Made by a program: the position numbers and the translations under genes | Assembly (NCBI GenBank): GCA_028687995.1 | Contig: JAQTZA010000003.1 | Span: 214,211-278,210 of the forward strand | Origin: Bacteroidales bacterium | GTDB lineage: Bacteria; Bacteroidota; Bacteroidia; Bacteroidales; UBA7332 | DNA length: 64,000 nt | Reading direction: 5' to 3' | Notes under the pieces: model-generated | What the model was told of the DNA's origin: nothing | Database searches by the model: none | The model's input: only the letters and a program-made list of their open reading frames with translations | In this document: in pieces, positions 56,301 to 63,047 of the stretch | Layout: the number at the start of each line of letters is the position of its first letter | Position numbering within the stretch: position 1 is the stretch's first letter

Positions 56301-57690
56301 TATGTGCGACCGTCTCTATTTCGACGAGTTGAGCTTCGAGCGCGTGATGGACATCCTCGAACTGGAAAATCCAATGGGAACGATCGTTTCTACCGGAGGT
56401 CAGATTCCGAATAACTTAGCCATAAAATTGGCGGATGCCAATGTCACCATACTTGGTACACAAGCCGTGGATATTGACCGCGCCGAAGATCGCCACAAAT
56501 TCTCATCAATGCTCGACGATTTGGGCATCGACCAGCCACGCTGGAAAGAATTGACCACGTTCGACGACGTTAACGACTTCGTGAAGGAGGTTGGATTCCC
56601 TGTATTGGTACGTCCTTCGTACGTGCTATCTGGTGCAGCGATGAACGTTTGCCACGACTCTACACAGCTCGAAAACTTCCTGAAACTGGCTACCGAAGTG
56701 TCGAAAAAACATCCAGTAGTGGTATCAGAATTCCTCGAGCGCTGCAAAGAGATCGAAATCGACGCCGTGGCAAAAGATGGTGAAATCATGGTGTATGCCA
56801 TTTCGGAGCACGTAGAGTTTGCAGGAGTACACTCCGGTGATGCGACCACGCAATTCCCTCCGCAAAAGATTTATGTGGAAACCATTCGCCGAATCAAGAA
56901 AATCGCGAGCGAAATTGCAAAATCACTCAATATTTCAGGGCCTTTCAACATCCAGTTCCTGGCGAAAGACAACTATATCAAGGTGATCGAATGTAACTTG
57001 CGCTCATCGCGTTCGTTCCCATTCGTGTCTAAAGTGCTGAAACTGAACTTCATCGAATTGGCAACCAAAGTCATGCTCGGCTTGCCGGTAGAGAAACCCG
57101 AGAAATCGGCTTTCGATCTTGATTATGTCGGTATCAAAGCGTCGCAATTCTCTTTCCACCGTCTGCAATTGGCCGACCCTGTATTGGGCGTAGATATGGC
57201 TTCTACGGGCGAGGTAGGATGTATTGGCGATGATTTCTCAGAAGCCATCCTCAAATCGTTGCTTTCGGTCGGTTTCCGCATTCCGAAAAAACGCATTCTG
57301 ATTTCGTCGGGTGAACCAAAATCGAAAGTGGAATTGCTCGAAGCAACTCGCACGCTTCAGAAGAAAGGTTACGAATTGTACGCTACACGCGGTACGCAGC
57401 GTTTCCTCAACGAAAATGGAGTGGAGGCAACAGCAGTCCAATGGCCAGACGAAGAGGGCGATTTCAACGTTAAAACAATGTTGTCGAACAAACAATTCGA
57501 CTTGGTGATCAACATCCCTAAAAACACCACTGCGCGAGAGTTGCGAAACGACTATGCTATCCGACGTGGTGCCATCGATTTCAACATTCCATTGTTTACC
57601 AACGCTCGCTTAGCATCGGCATTTATCACGGCATTCTGCACCAAGAGCATGGAAGATATCCAAATCAAGAGCTGGGACGAATACAAGTAA
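53317..57690 (+). CDS. carAB: Carbamoyl-phosphate synthase, small and large subunits fused (CarA-CarB)
   Basis: One 1457-residue chain makes carbamoyl phosphate from glutamine, bicarbonate and two ATP for pyrimidines and arginine. Residues 1-~355 are CarA: N-terminal module and a class I glutaminase with Cys251 (GICMGNQLL), His335 and Glu337 (QFHPEA). A ~35-residue linker leads to CarB (about 390-1457): first ATP-grasp half (GSGALKIGEAGEFDYSGSQ, EKSLKGWKEIEYEVVRD), oligomerisation segment (~790-920), second ATP-grasp half (GSGAYRIGSSVEFDWCGVNA, RPSYVLSGAAMNV) and C-terminal MGS-like allosteric domain (~1320-1457). Sequence such as GEAGEFDYSGSQ, TVCNMENFDPLGIHTGES and LYFDELSFERVMDILELENP resembles the eukaryotic CPS I/CAD type more than E. 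coli CarB. Stop-free throughout, so not an assembly joint of two frames. Confidence 0.95.
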   Translation: MRKEKPVSLVLENGVVFHGKSFGYEKPVAGEVVFNTAMVGYPESLTDPSYSGQILVSTFPLVGNYGVPEGKIVDGLSAFFESEKIQVSGFIISDYSHEYSHWNASKSLSEWLIENKIPGIYGIDTRELTKTIREKGVMLGKIVFEDENEIEFHNPDDENQIAKVSCTEVITYGNGSKKVVLVDCGVKQNIIRCLQKRDTTVIRVPWDYDFNQLEFDGLFISNGPGNPDYCETTVQNIRKFMETGKPIFGICMGNQLLSKAGGAKTYKLKYGHRSHNQPVQLAGTQRAFITSQNHGFAVDNNTLSADWEPLFVNMNDGTNEGIRHKTNPWFSAQFHPEAASGPTDTEFLFDVFIKTMDSFKKPIVTMIEDEMDARLVYKQEYKGVEKGEIKKVLVLGSGALKIGEAGEFDYSGSQALKALKEEGIETVLINPNIATVQTSEGIADKVYFLPVTPDFVERVIEKERPDGVFLSFGGQTALNCGVALYRDKIFEKYGVRVLGTPVQSIIDTEDREIFNQKLSEIDVKYIKSEAVTNFEDAKRAANELGYPVIVRAAYALGGLGSGFCDNDAELETLVEKAFAYSNQVLVEKSLKGWKEIEYEVVRDRYDNCITVCNMENFDPLGIHTGESIVVAPSQTLTNSEYHKLRELAIRIIRHIGIVGECNVQYAFDTESEDYRVIEVNARLSRSSALASKATGYPLAFVAAKLGLGYGLPELKNSVTKNTSAFFEPALDYIVCKIPRWDLGKFQGVSRQLGSSMKSVGEIMAIGRTFEEVIQKGIRMIGLGMHGFVANKELFVNDLDKALNEPTDHRIFYLAQALESGYTVDRLHELTKIDRWFLHKLDRIKQIEKELAGVSSLETLSDELLKVAKIAGFSDFQVTRLVTKCHNDDIDDQIKLTRAHRKSRGIVPVVKQIDTLAAEYPAQTNYLYLTYSGITGDMKYLGDHRSVVVLGSGAYRIGSSVEFDWCGVNALMTIRKEGYRSVMINYNPETVSTDYDMCDRLYFDELSFERVMDILELENPMGTIVSTGGQIPNNLAIKLADANVTILGTQAVDIDRAEDRHKFSSMLDDLGIDQPRWKELTTFDDVNDFVKEVGFPVLVRPSYVLSGAAMNVCHDSTQLENFLKLATEVSKKHPVVVSEFLERCKEIEIDAVAKDGEIMVYAISEHVEFAGVHSGDATTQFPPQKIYVETIRRIKKIASEIAKSLNISGPFNIQFLAKDNYIKVIECNLRSSRSFPFVSKVLKLNFIELATKVMLGLPVEKPEKSAFDLDYVGIKASQFSFHRLQLADPVLGVDMASTGEVGCIGDDFSEAILKSLLSVGFRIPKKRILISSGEPKSKVELLEATRTLQKKGYELYATRGTQRFLNENGVEATAVQWPDEEGDFNVKTMLSNKQFDLVINIPKNTTARELRNDYAIRRGAIDFNIPLFTNARLASAFITAFCTKSMEDIQIKSWDEYK

Positions 57691-57716
57691 TTTGTATTTT
57701 CACTACATATCCAAAG

Positions 57717-57747
57717 CCTGAAGCAAATTGTTTCAGGTTTTTTTTTG
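57717..57747 (+). terminator. Terminator of carAB
   Basis: CCTGAA (57717-57722) pairs with TTCAGG (57732-57737), followed by nine T. Confidence 0.8.
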
Positions 57748-57903
57748 TTGAAAAATTAATTCAAAATACTTTTAAAATATTCATTGAGTATGGTTTTATC
57801 TAATACTTTTCAATATATTTGTGATTGAAATAGTCTTTTATTAAGTCTAATTTCATTCACTTTACACTGAACCCCAAAAATTAATTTACTGACCCAAAAT
57901 TCA

Positions 57904-58932
57904 ATGTCTATGAAAAAACTTCTACTCCTTTTGATTTTTCCATTCTGCATTTCACAAATCAATGCAGGCGCCTATCAGGAAATGCTTAAGCCTGGTAATA
58001 AATGGAATGTTTTGTTTTTTGAAATCCCAATGTGTGGGGGAGGTGGATTTGTATATACAACAACACTTGAGTTAACAGGTGATACAGTGATAGAGTCCAA
58101 ATCCTATAAAAAGATGCGTGGAGTTTTGCTAACCGAGGATTGGACTAAGATGCAATACCGGGATACAATTTGTGCTGCCAGCTTAAGAGAAGATGTGCAA
58201 GAGCAGAAGGTTTATGTTCGTTATCCAGGAAAAGATGAAGAGTTACTCTATAATTTTAATGTAAAAGTAGGTGACACGGTCAAAGTTATGAGTGATTATA
58301 CGTATGTGTACGGGTTGTTAGATAAGACCATTAGATTTGTTTCCGAAATAGATTCGTTCACGTTTGCTGGAATTAAAGGGAGAAAAATAACCATTTCAGA
58401 TTCTCTTTTCTACCAAAGAGTTGATCCACAGACCAAAGATACGACCATCTATAAATATGGTTACCCTATAGATACTTTGTATGAAGGGATGGGTATGTTG
58501 TCAGGTCCAATAGAACTTTCAACTTCAAACATCGCGTATCATCGTGTTCGCACTAAAATAAAACAATGTGGACAATCTAGCATTAGAAATATAGGTTATG
58601 GGTATTCATTACAGTGCTTTTGGAATGGATATGATAGGTTGTATCACAATCCAAATTCGGAACTTACAGAATGTGAATACGCTTATACTGTTGGAATAAA
58701 AGATCAATTCATCGAAGGTCTTTCTGTTTACCCTAATCCAACAAAAGGTGTGGTCGAAATAAAGTCAGAGTCAGGGATTGAATGGTCAGAGCTGTTTGAT
58801 TCAATAGGGAATCGAATAATGTCAACTACAGAAACGACACTCGATTTATCGTTGCTGCCAAGAGGAATCTATTTTATAAAAGTAAGCACACTTTCAGGAA
58901 TTACAAAAACGGTGAAATTTGTAAAGCAGTGA
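57904..58932 (+). CDS. Secreted T9SS cargo protein of unknown function
   Basis: 342 residues (340 if the ATG at 57910 is used, which gives the cleaner signal peptide MKKLLLLLIFPFCISQINA). The middle is beta-rich with no recognised enzyme motif; it starts YQEMLKPGNKWNVLFFEIPMCGGG. The final ~75 residues are a type A T9SS sorting domain: FIEGLSVYPNPTKGVVEIKS, ELFDSIGNRIMST, SLLPRGIYFIKVST, ending KTVKFVKQ. It should be secreted through the T9SS whose component lies at 0.8-3.1 kb. Confidence 0.8.
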   Translation: MSMKKLLLLLIFPFCISQINAGAYQEMLKPGNKWNVLFFEIPMCGGGGFVYTTTLELTGDTVIESKSYKKMRGVLLTEDWTKMQYRDTICAASLREDVQEQKVYVRYPGKDEELLYNFNVKVGDTVKVMSDYTYVYGLLDKTIRFVSEIDSFTFAGIKGRKITISDSLFYQRVDPQTKDTTIYKYGYPIDTLYEGMGMLSGPIELSTSNIAYHRVRTKIKQCGQSSIRNIGYGYSLQCFWNGYDRLYHNPNSELTECEYAYTVGIKDQFIEGLSVYPNPTKGVVEIKSESGIEWSELFDSIGNRIMSTTETTLDLSLLPRGIYFIKVSTLSGITKTVKFVKQ

Positions 58933-58979
58933 GAGTTTTGCGAAGAATTCAAAGTAATTTCGGGAAAGCCACGTCCCAA

Positions 58980-59042
58980 GGGACAAGCGACTTCCAGTCG
59001 CTTTAATAAAAACATCAAGCGACAAGGGTGTCGCATGTCCCT
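58980..59042. repeat. Solitary BIME (two facing REP units)
   Basis: GGGACAAGCGACTTCCAGTC...and, facing it, CAAGCGACAAGGGTGTCGCATGTCCC (59016-59042) are relatives of the REP units around the RAYT gene 16 kb away. This is a dispersed copy, presumably spread by that transposase. Confidence 0.8.
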
Positions 59043-59052
59043 TTTCTCAAAC

Positions 59053-59091
59053 AAAAAACCGGCTCTGCAACTACTGCAAAGCCGGTTTTTT
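59053..59091 (-). terminator. Strong terminator, probably of native ssrA
   Basis: AAAAAACCGGCT (59053-59064) pairs with AGCCGGTTTTTT (59080-59091). On the - strand it lies ~22 bp after the ssrA 3'-end fragment, where a tmRNA terminator belongs. It could also end the T9SS gene on the + strand. Confidence 0.75.
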
Positions 59092-59113
59092 GTTGGAGGT
59101 TAATCATCCAAGA

Positions 59114-59134
59114 GTGGAGCTGGAGGGAGTCGAA
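59114..59134 (-). other. ssrA (tmRNA) 3'-end fragment, attachment-site scar
   Basis: On the - strand these 21 bases read from the T-loop (TTCGACTCCC) to the acceptor end (CAGCTCCAC), the hallmark 3' end of bacterial tmRNA. The bases just upstream (to the right) do not form the other half of the T-stem and no tmRNA body follows, so only the 3' fragment is here. Such T-loop-to-3'-end pieces are what tyrosine recombinases leave at the far end of an element integrated into ssrA. The element would lie to the right, with intact ssrA at its other end beyond the window. Confidence 0.75.
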
Positions 59135-59352
59135 ACTTAGTCCAATCAACATTAAATATCAATACTTTATACCTGTTAAATCTGAATGTCCACCTAGCTC
59201 TCCACCTTGAAAAGGATCTAAAAATGTGGAATTTTCATGTGTCAAAGATACAAAAAATATACGACATTTTGATGTTAGTAGGCTGTTTTTTAGTGTAGTT
59301 TGAGTATATTATTTAGGGAGATAACTAACTTTTGATATGCTTTATATATTAG

Positions 59353-59550
59353 TTATCCGAAAATGAGAGGATGTACTTGTTCGGCTTTTAGTCCTGTGTA
59401 TTGGCAGAACTCATCAATGCTGACGAGTTGATGATCTTCTTTTTGATAGTGCTGCTTAATCTGCGTTAGCAGAGTTCTTCCATAACGTTCGCTTTTGCCG
59501 GTTATTCGTTGTACATCCTTGGGATATATGCAAATTCGTTTTGCTTCCAT
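59353..59550 (-). CDS. Small HTH-like protein of mobile elements
   Basis: 65 residues, MEAKRICIYPKDVQRITGKS... with a helix-turn-helix-like pattern (DVQRITGKSERYGRTLLTQI) and a second short helical half (SIDEFCQYTGLKAEQV). Similar small proteins are, in my memory, common in Bacteroidetes genomes near mobile DNA; function unknown. It is the first gene inside the inferred element and diverges from the cassette at 59707. Confidence 0.6.
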   Translation of the reverse strand: MEAKRICIYPKDVQRITGKSERYGRTLLTQIKQHYQKEDHQLVSIDEFCQYTGLKAEQVHPLIFG

Positions 59551-59672
59551 CAGACGGCTCTTAATGTGGCAAATTTACAATTATTTATTTGATATTTCTG
59601 CCGTTGTCGGAAAAAATGGCTGAATTGACTATTAATGGAAGTACACAGATTCCAGATAGTAGCTTCGTGCTA

Positions 59673-59680
59673 TACATTTG
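59673..59680 (+). promoter_or_regulatory. -7 element of the three-gene cassette
   Basis: TACATTTG fits TAnnTTTG, 27 bp before the ATG at 59707. Confidence 0.5.
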
Positions 59681-59706
59681 TTGCAATAATTTTAAATTTT
59701 TGAATT

Positions 59707-60456
59707 ATGGCACAACAAAAAAGTATTTTGAAACTAAAAGGAACCATCGGTGGAATTACCTTCTACAAATCGAAAGATGGTTATCTGGCCCGGGAAAAGG
59801 GCGGAGTGGATGCTTCCCGAATTGCCAATGATCCGGGATTTGCCCGTACACGTGAAAACGGCGCTGAGTTTTCCAACGCAGCTTCTGCAGGAAAACTATT
59901 GCGCGATGCCGTTCGTGTGTTGGGTAAGGATGCATCTGATGGACGTGTAACAGCCCGTTTGACTCAAGTCATGGCGCAAATTAAGAACATGGATGAAGCG
60001 AACGCCAGGGGCGAGCGACATGTTGGTGAAGGTATGGCCAAAGATGAAGCTAAAGCGCTTTTGAATGGTTTTAACTTCAATGAAAATGCAGTTTTGGGAG
60101 CTGTGTTGTATACACCTTTTTCGGTGGATGCAGCAACAGGCGAAATCAAAATTGTAGCTTTGAATCCGCAAAATGACATTAGTTTACCCAGCGGTGCATC
60201 TCATGTTGTTTTGAAAAGCGGATTTGCAAGTATCAATTTCCTGACTGGTGAGTCGGAAATGACTGTTTCCGATCCTGTTCGCATTGCTACGAATGCAGCT
60301 GCGCAAGCTGTTTCGTTGAAACCGGCAACTGCTCCGGCAATTGAAGGGACTCATTTTTATCTGCTTTCGATTGACTTTGTTCAATCAGTGAACAATGCAG
60401 ATTATTCTTTGAATAACAACTCGTATAACGTGTTGGCTATTGTTGGTATTGAATAA
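59707..60456 (+). CDS. Conserved Bacteroidetes protein of unknown function, first gene of a three-gene cassette
   Basis: 249 residues, no signal peptide or membrane helix. The N-terminus is basic and distinctive: KLKGTIGGITFYKSKDGYLA, then REKGGVDASRIANDPGFART, RENGAEFSNAASAGKLLRDA and VTARLTQVMAQIKNMDEANA. The second half is beta-rich (VLGAVLYTPFSVDA, ISLPSGASHVVLKSGFASINF) and ends SYNVLAIVGIE. I remember very similar N-termini in many Bacteroidetes proteins but no assigned function. Higher GC than the accessory genes around 6-9 kb. A helical front and beta back, with two tiny membrane proteins behind it, would fit a structural or assembly role, but this is guesswork. Confidence 0.8.
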   Translation: MAQQKSILKLKGTIGGITFYKSKDGYLAREKGGVDASRIANDPGFARTRENGAEFSNAASAGKLLRDAVRVLGKDASDGRVTARLTQVMAQIKNMDEANARGERHVGEGMAKDEAKALLNGFNFNENAVLGAVLYTPFSVDAATGEIKIVALNPQNDISLPSGASHVVLKSGFASINFLTGESEMTVSDPVRIATNAAAQAVSLKPATAPAIEGTHFYLLSIDFVQSVNNADYSLNNNSYNVLAIVGIE

Positions 60457-60474
60457 TCATAAAACCAATTGTTT

Positions 60475-60738
60475 ATGAATACAGATAAGAATGCAACCGC
60501 AACCGATCCGAACAGCATGAGTGTTGTGGAACGTGTCAAAGCTCCGACTCCTACGTTTTTTAAAACGTTGCGGACAATCGGTTTAGCTTTAGCGGCCGTT
60601 GGTGGGGCTATTTTAGCGGCTCCAGTTGCTGTACCAGCTGCACTGGTAAGTATTGCCGGCTACGTTGCATTGGCTGGTGGAGTAATGACGGCAGTCAGTC
60701 AAACAGCTGTAGATACGAACACTAAAAACGTTCAGTAA
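60475..60738 (+). CDS. Small membrane protein, second gene of the cassette
   Basis: 87 residues from ATG 60475 (a TTG at 60469 is less likely). A polar N-terminal half (SMSVVERVKAPTPTFFKTLR) is followed by a Gly/Ala-rich hydrophobic stretch with two helices (TIGLALAAVGGAILAAPVAV, PAALVSIAGYVALAGGVMTA) containing GxxxG-like patterns, then SQTAVDTNTKNVQ. Size and hydrophobicity resemble holin-like or small packing proteins. Its TAA overlaps the next ATG by one base. Confidence 0.75.
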   Translation: MNTDKNATATDPNSMSVVERVKAPTPTFFKTLRTIGLALAAVGGAILAAPVAVPAALVSIAGYVALAGGVMTAVSQTAVDTNTKNVQ

Positions 60739-60941
60739 TGGAACTTCCTGAAACTAACCACGACGGGCAGGTATATGCCGGAACTTGCGGAGGCATGTTT
60801 CTTTCTATCTTCAGCAATGTGTTTGTTGAAGATTTGGTAAGAACGGTGATTCTGGCCGTCGTTGGTGCTGTTGTAAGCTTTGGAGTTTCGCTAGTATTGA
60901 AAAGGCTTATTAAAAGAAAAAAGCCCCCAATGGGGAACTAA
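60738..60941 (+). CDS. Tiny single-span membrane protein, third gene of the cassette
   Basis: 67 residues: a polar start (MELPETNHDGQVYAGTCGGM), one or two hydrophobic segments (FLSIFSNVFVEDLVRTVILA, VVGAVVSFGVSLVL) and a positively charged tail KRLIKRKKPPMGN, which predicts the C-terminus inside the cell. Translational coupling to the previous gene (overlap TAATG) shows they are made together. Function unknown. Confidence 0.75.
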   Translation: MELPETNHDGQVYAGTCGGMFLSIFSNVFVEDLVRTVILAVVGAVVSFGVSLVLKRLIKRKKPPMGN

Positions 60942-60992
60942 TATATATTTAAATCTACTGTTTTTATGGTGTGGTAACCTTTTCAGTAGTTC

Positions 60993-61018
60993 AGCCTCCC
61001 GGCGGGGAGGCTTTTTTT
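60993..61018 (+). terminator. Terminator of the three-gene cassette
   Basis: A perfect 8-bp stem AGCCTCCC/GGGAGGCT (60993-61000, 61005-61012) with loop GGCG is followed by seven T. Confidence 0.9.
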
Positions 61019-61029
61019 ATGCCCAGGCT

Positions 61030-61446
61030 TTACATGTATTTGTAGAAAAGCATTTGCTTTGCATCCTGAACGAGTTTCAGATTTTGTCTGAACTTCTTTT
61101 CCATATCCTCCAAACTACGGAGAGCTGCCACGGCTTTTTCAAATTGAATTGGATTGGCTTCCACTTTTTCCAACCCATCAGAAAGGCATTCCTTTACATC
61201 CCGAATCACAATAAATGGAATAACTGACCCCCGCAAAAATGGATAAAAGGCTTTAGACTGCCAAAGGCTGTACAATAGCCAGTAAACCTGCTCTTTGTCT
61301 TCGTTGTTTGAGAATTGAATTACAAAGCAATTCGGACAAGGTGAAACAAGCGGTTTTCCGCTGTTATTTCCTTTGTTTAGGATATAGAAATGAGGTTTGT
61401 CATTCTCTAATTTCTGATTGTAAGACTTCAAAATAAAGGTACACAT
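61030..61446 (-). CDS. DUF6943-like protein
   Basis: 138 residues from ATG 61446 (MCTFILKSYNQKLENDKPHF). A longer in-frame opening to 61554 would begin in a low-complexity poly-Phe run, read from the polypurine tract on the other strand, and is rejected. Recognisable stretches are KPHFYILNKGNNSGKPLVSPCPNCF, YWLLYSLWQSKAFYPFLRGSVIPFIVIRDV and the helical EKAVAALRSLEDMEKKFRQNL. I recall this family from Bacteroidetes mobile elements; function unknown. Converges on the cassette terminator. Confidence 0.75.
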   Translation of the reverse strand: MCTFILKSYNQKLENDKPHFYILNKGNNSGKPLVSPCPNCFVIQFSNNEDKEQVYWLLYSLWQSKAFYPFLRGSVIPFIVIRDVKECLSDGLEKVEANPIQFEKAVAALRSLEDMEKKFRQNLKLVQDAKQMLFYKYM

Positions 61447-61464
61447 AAGCCAAACGATTAAAGG

Positions 61465-61752
61465 GTGAATACAAGAGCTACTGCCCCTGCAAATAATTTT
61501 TACCCCCAGAAAAGAGAAAGAAAAAAAGAAGAAAAAAAAGGATATACTCCTCAAACAGCCAGAGAAGCGGCGGCTGTCAAGGTTTTTTGTCAGAATACTA
61601 CCCGAAGTGAAACGAGGTGTGGAGATTGTGACAAAAACCCGAAGGGCTTGACCTTTACTGACGGTAAGCGAAACGGCTATCTTTGTATATTCATTTTTTT
61701 TTGGCGGAAAACGTATTATGCTTTCTTACTGTATTGTTTTATATTGTGTTGA
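61465..61752 (+). CDS. Doubtful small ORF with CxxC, overlapping a low-complexity tract
   Basis: Opening at a GTG, 95 residues. The middle (TAREAAAVKVFCQNTTRSETRCGDCDKNP, spread over ~61545-61650) has a protein-like composition with a CGDC pair; the ends are low-complexity (KRERKKEEKK; repeated aromatic residues). It diverges from the DUF6943-like gene with an 18-bp gap between starts. Could be a real small protein or a chance ORF. Confidence 0.25.
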   Translation: MNTRATAPANNFYPQKRERKKEEKKGYTPQTAREAAAVKVFCQNTTRSETRCGDCDKNPKGLTFTDGKRNGYLCIFIFFWRKTYYAFLLYCFILC

Positions 61753-61854
61753 ATTTAAACTACCTGATTAATCTTATATTAACTGCATTGATTTACATTA
61801 GATTGATTTGTATTATATTCTGCCCTAAGGGCATAGAAACTGCAATTCAAAAAA

Positions 61855-62705
61855 TATTTGGGGTGGGTGGTCGGGGGTTGGCGTGGGAGAAGCAGGTTTA
61901 AACCGAATTTCTTGGTAAAAACAGCCTTGAGCCAGCGTTGATAGCAAGGCTTAAATGCGAGAGTAGAGAAACGGAACGAAGTATTAAGCCTGTGCGTTGT
62001 GTGCGAGCCGCTGCGAGTGGAGCGAATGCCCCAGACACAGGAAGCGCGGAGCGCGGTGGCTGGGTGCTGCCGGCAGCCAGTTTGGCGCATTTTTTTGCTC
62101 GAACGTTAGCGTTGGAAAAGGCAAGGGCTGGAAGTAATGAGTGAATGTAGTGGATTGAAGCGAATGAACGATAAGGGGTTTATGTGTGCGGTGGTGAAGC
62201 TTTGTTGAGTGAAACGGAACAATGCTGCAACCACAAGGAAATTAGCGTGGGGAAAGACATAGACCCCTGAAAGTGAAAGTAGCGGAATGGAACGGAATGA
62301 GCGAATGAATGACAGCTCTTGCGTGGGGTTGGCGTTGCGGTGTGAGTGAGGGAGTGTAGAGAATTAAATGAACGAAAAGACTGAACGAACACGGCAATTA
62401 GCCAACATGAAAAGTGAGCTGCAAAAAATGTGACAAACTGTAACAGCATGAGCGACCGCAGGCGAGCAAAACTCTAAATGGTGGCTGACCCCTACCAAAA
62501 AATATTATGAGCGTAAGCGAATACCTTAATGGGGTTTTAGGGGGCAGGTGCAACCATGACTGAGGAATGACAGAACGTGGTGAGCAAAACAAGCTAACAC
62601 GCCATGACGAGCACCTACCGGAGCGCAGGAGTGAGTGTGGAAGCGGTAGCCACAAGGGCAGACGAAAAAATACTAGCTGAAGCGTAGCGAGGTCTGGAGA
62701 TTTTT
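61855..62705. other. Purine-rich, gene-free DNA of the inferred mobile element
   Basis: About 850 bp without a believable gene: ORFs on both strands are short, Ser/His/Cys/Trp-rich and lack conserved-looking starts. The + strand is rich in G and A with recurring words such as GAATGA, GCGAATGA, GGAACG and pairs of GCG separated by a few bases (GAGCGTAAGCGA, GCGACCGCAGGCGAGC, AAGCGTAGCGAGG), plus the palindrome CTGCCGGCAG (about 62068-62077). GC content exceeds the flanks. It may hold a transfer origin, a structured RNA or decayed DNA; I cannot tell which. Confidence 0.5.
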
Positions 62706-62769
62706 TTCAGGCTGCTTGTTTACCCTTGGGGCTATGTTTTTGTGAACAAAGTGGCGGAATGACGAAGAC

Positions 62770-62874
62770 CTAACTCACCGATACGAATTTTACTTCCTCC
62801 AGTTTTGACAGACTGTTTTCAATCTTAGTTGCACAAGACGCACAATCTAAATTGTTTAGTTTATATTTTTTCAT
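62770..62874 (-). pseudogene. Truncated heavy-metal (HMA) domain, start of a P1B-type ATPase
   Basis: ATG 62874 to TAG 62770 encodes 34 residues: MKKYKLNNLDCASCATKIEN followed by SLSKLEEVKFVSVS. The CxxC metal-binding loop (DCASC) and the helix behind it are the first half of an HMA domain, as at the N-terminus of Zn/Cd/Pb-exporting ATPases (CadA/ZntA). The second half of the domain and the ATPase are missing, so the gene was cut off, apparently at the junction with the purine-rich segment. It may still be expressed as a tiny peptide. Confidence 0.7.
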
Positions 62875-63002
62875 GTCTAATTTGTATTTAGTTTTAGATC
62901 AGAATAAACCATAAATAGGTTTTGACTGCACAAAAGTACTGAAAAAGAGAGTGTAACTAAGTTGCAAAGTTTGTCGTTGCAGTGTTTTTGATTCGTTTTT
63001 AG

Positions 63003-63034
63003 AAGACAGCTCAATTAAATGAGCTGTCTTTTCT
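63003..63034. terminator. Hairpin between the HMA remnant and the PII-like gene
   Basis: A perfect 11-bp stem AAGACAGCTCA/TGAGCTGTCTT (63003-63013, 63020-63030) with loop ATTAAA. It lies 18 bp past the stop of the - strand PII-like gene. The T-run is clearer on the + strand side. Confidence 0.7.
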
Positions 63035-63047
63035 TTGAATTAACTTT

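Noticed and set aside
59101..59230. A complete tRNA or tmRNA on the - strand
   Set aside because: Only T-loop to acceptor end is recognisable; D- and anticodon arms cannot be built, the T-stem does not pair and no tag-peptide frame is seen.
61447..61554. Extended N-terminus of the DUF6943-like protein
   Set aside because: It would be a run of Phe read from a polypurine tract and has no sign of being coding.
61779..62655. Several ORFs of 68-103 residues in the purine-rich segment
   Set aside because: Overlapping on both strands, biased to Ser/His/Cys/Trp, without conserved-looking motifs; they follow from skewed composition.
61860..62700. CRISPR array
   Set aside because: The recurring words (GAATGA, GCGAATGA) are short, degenerate and irregularly spaced; no repeat-spacer periodicity and no cas genes.
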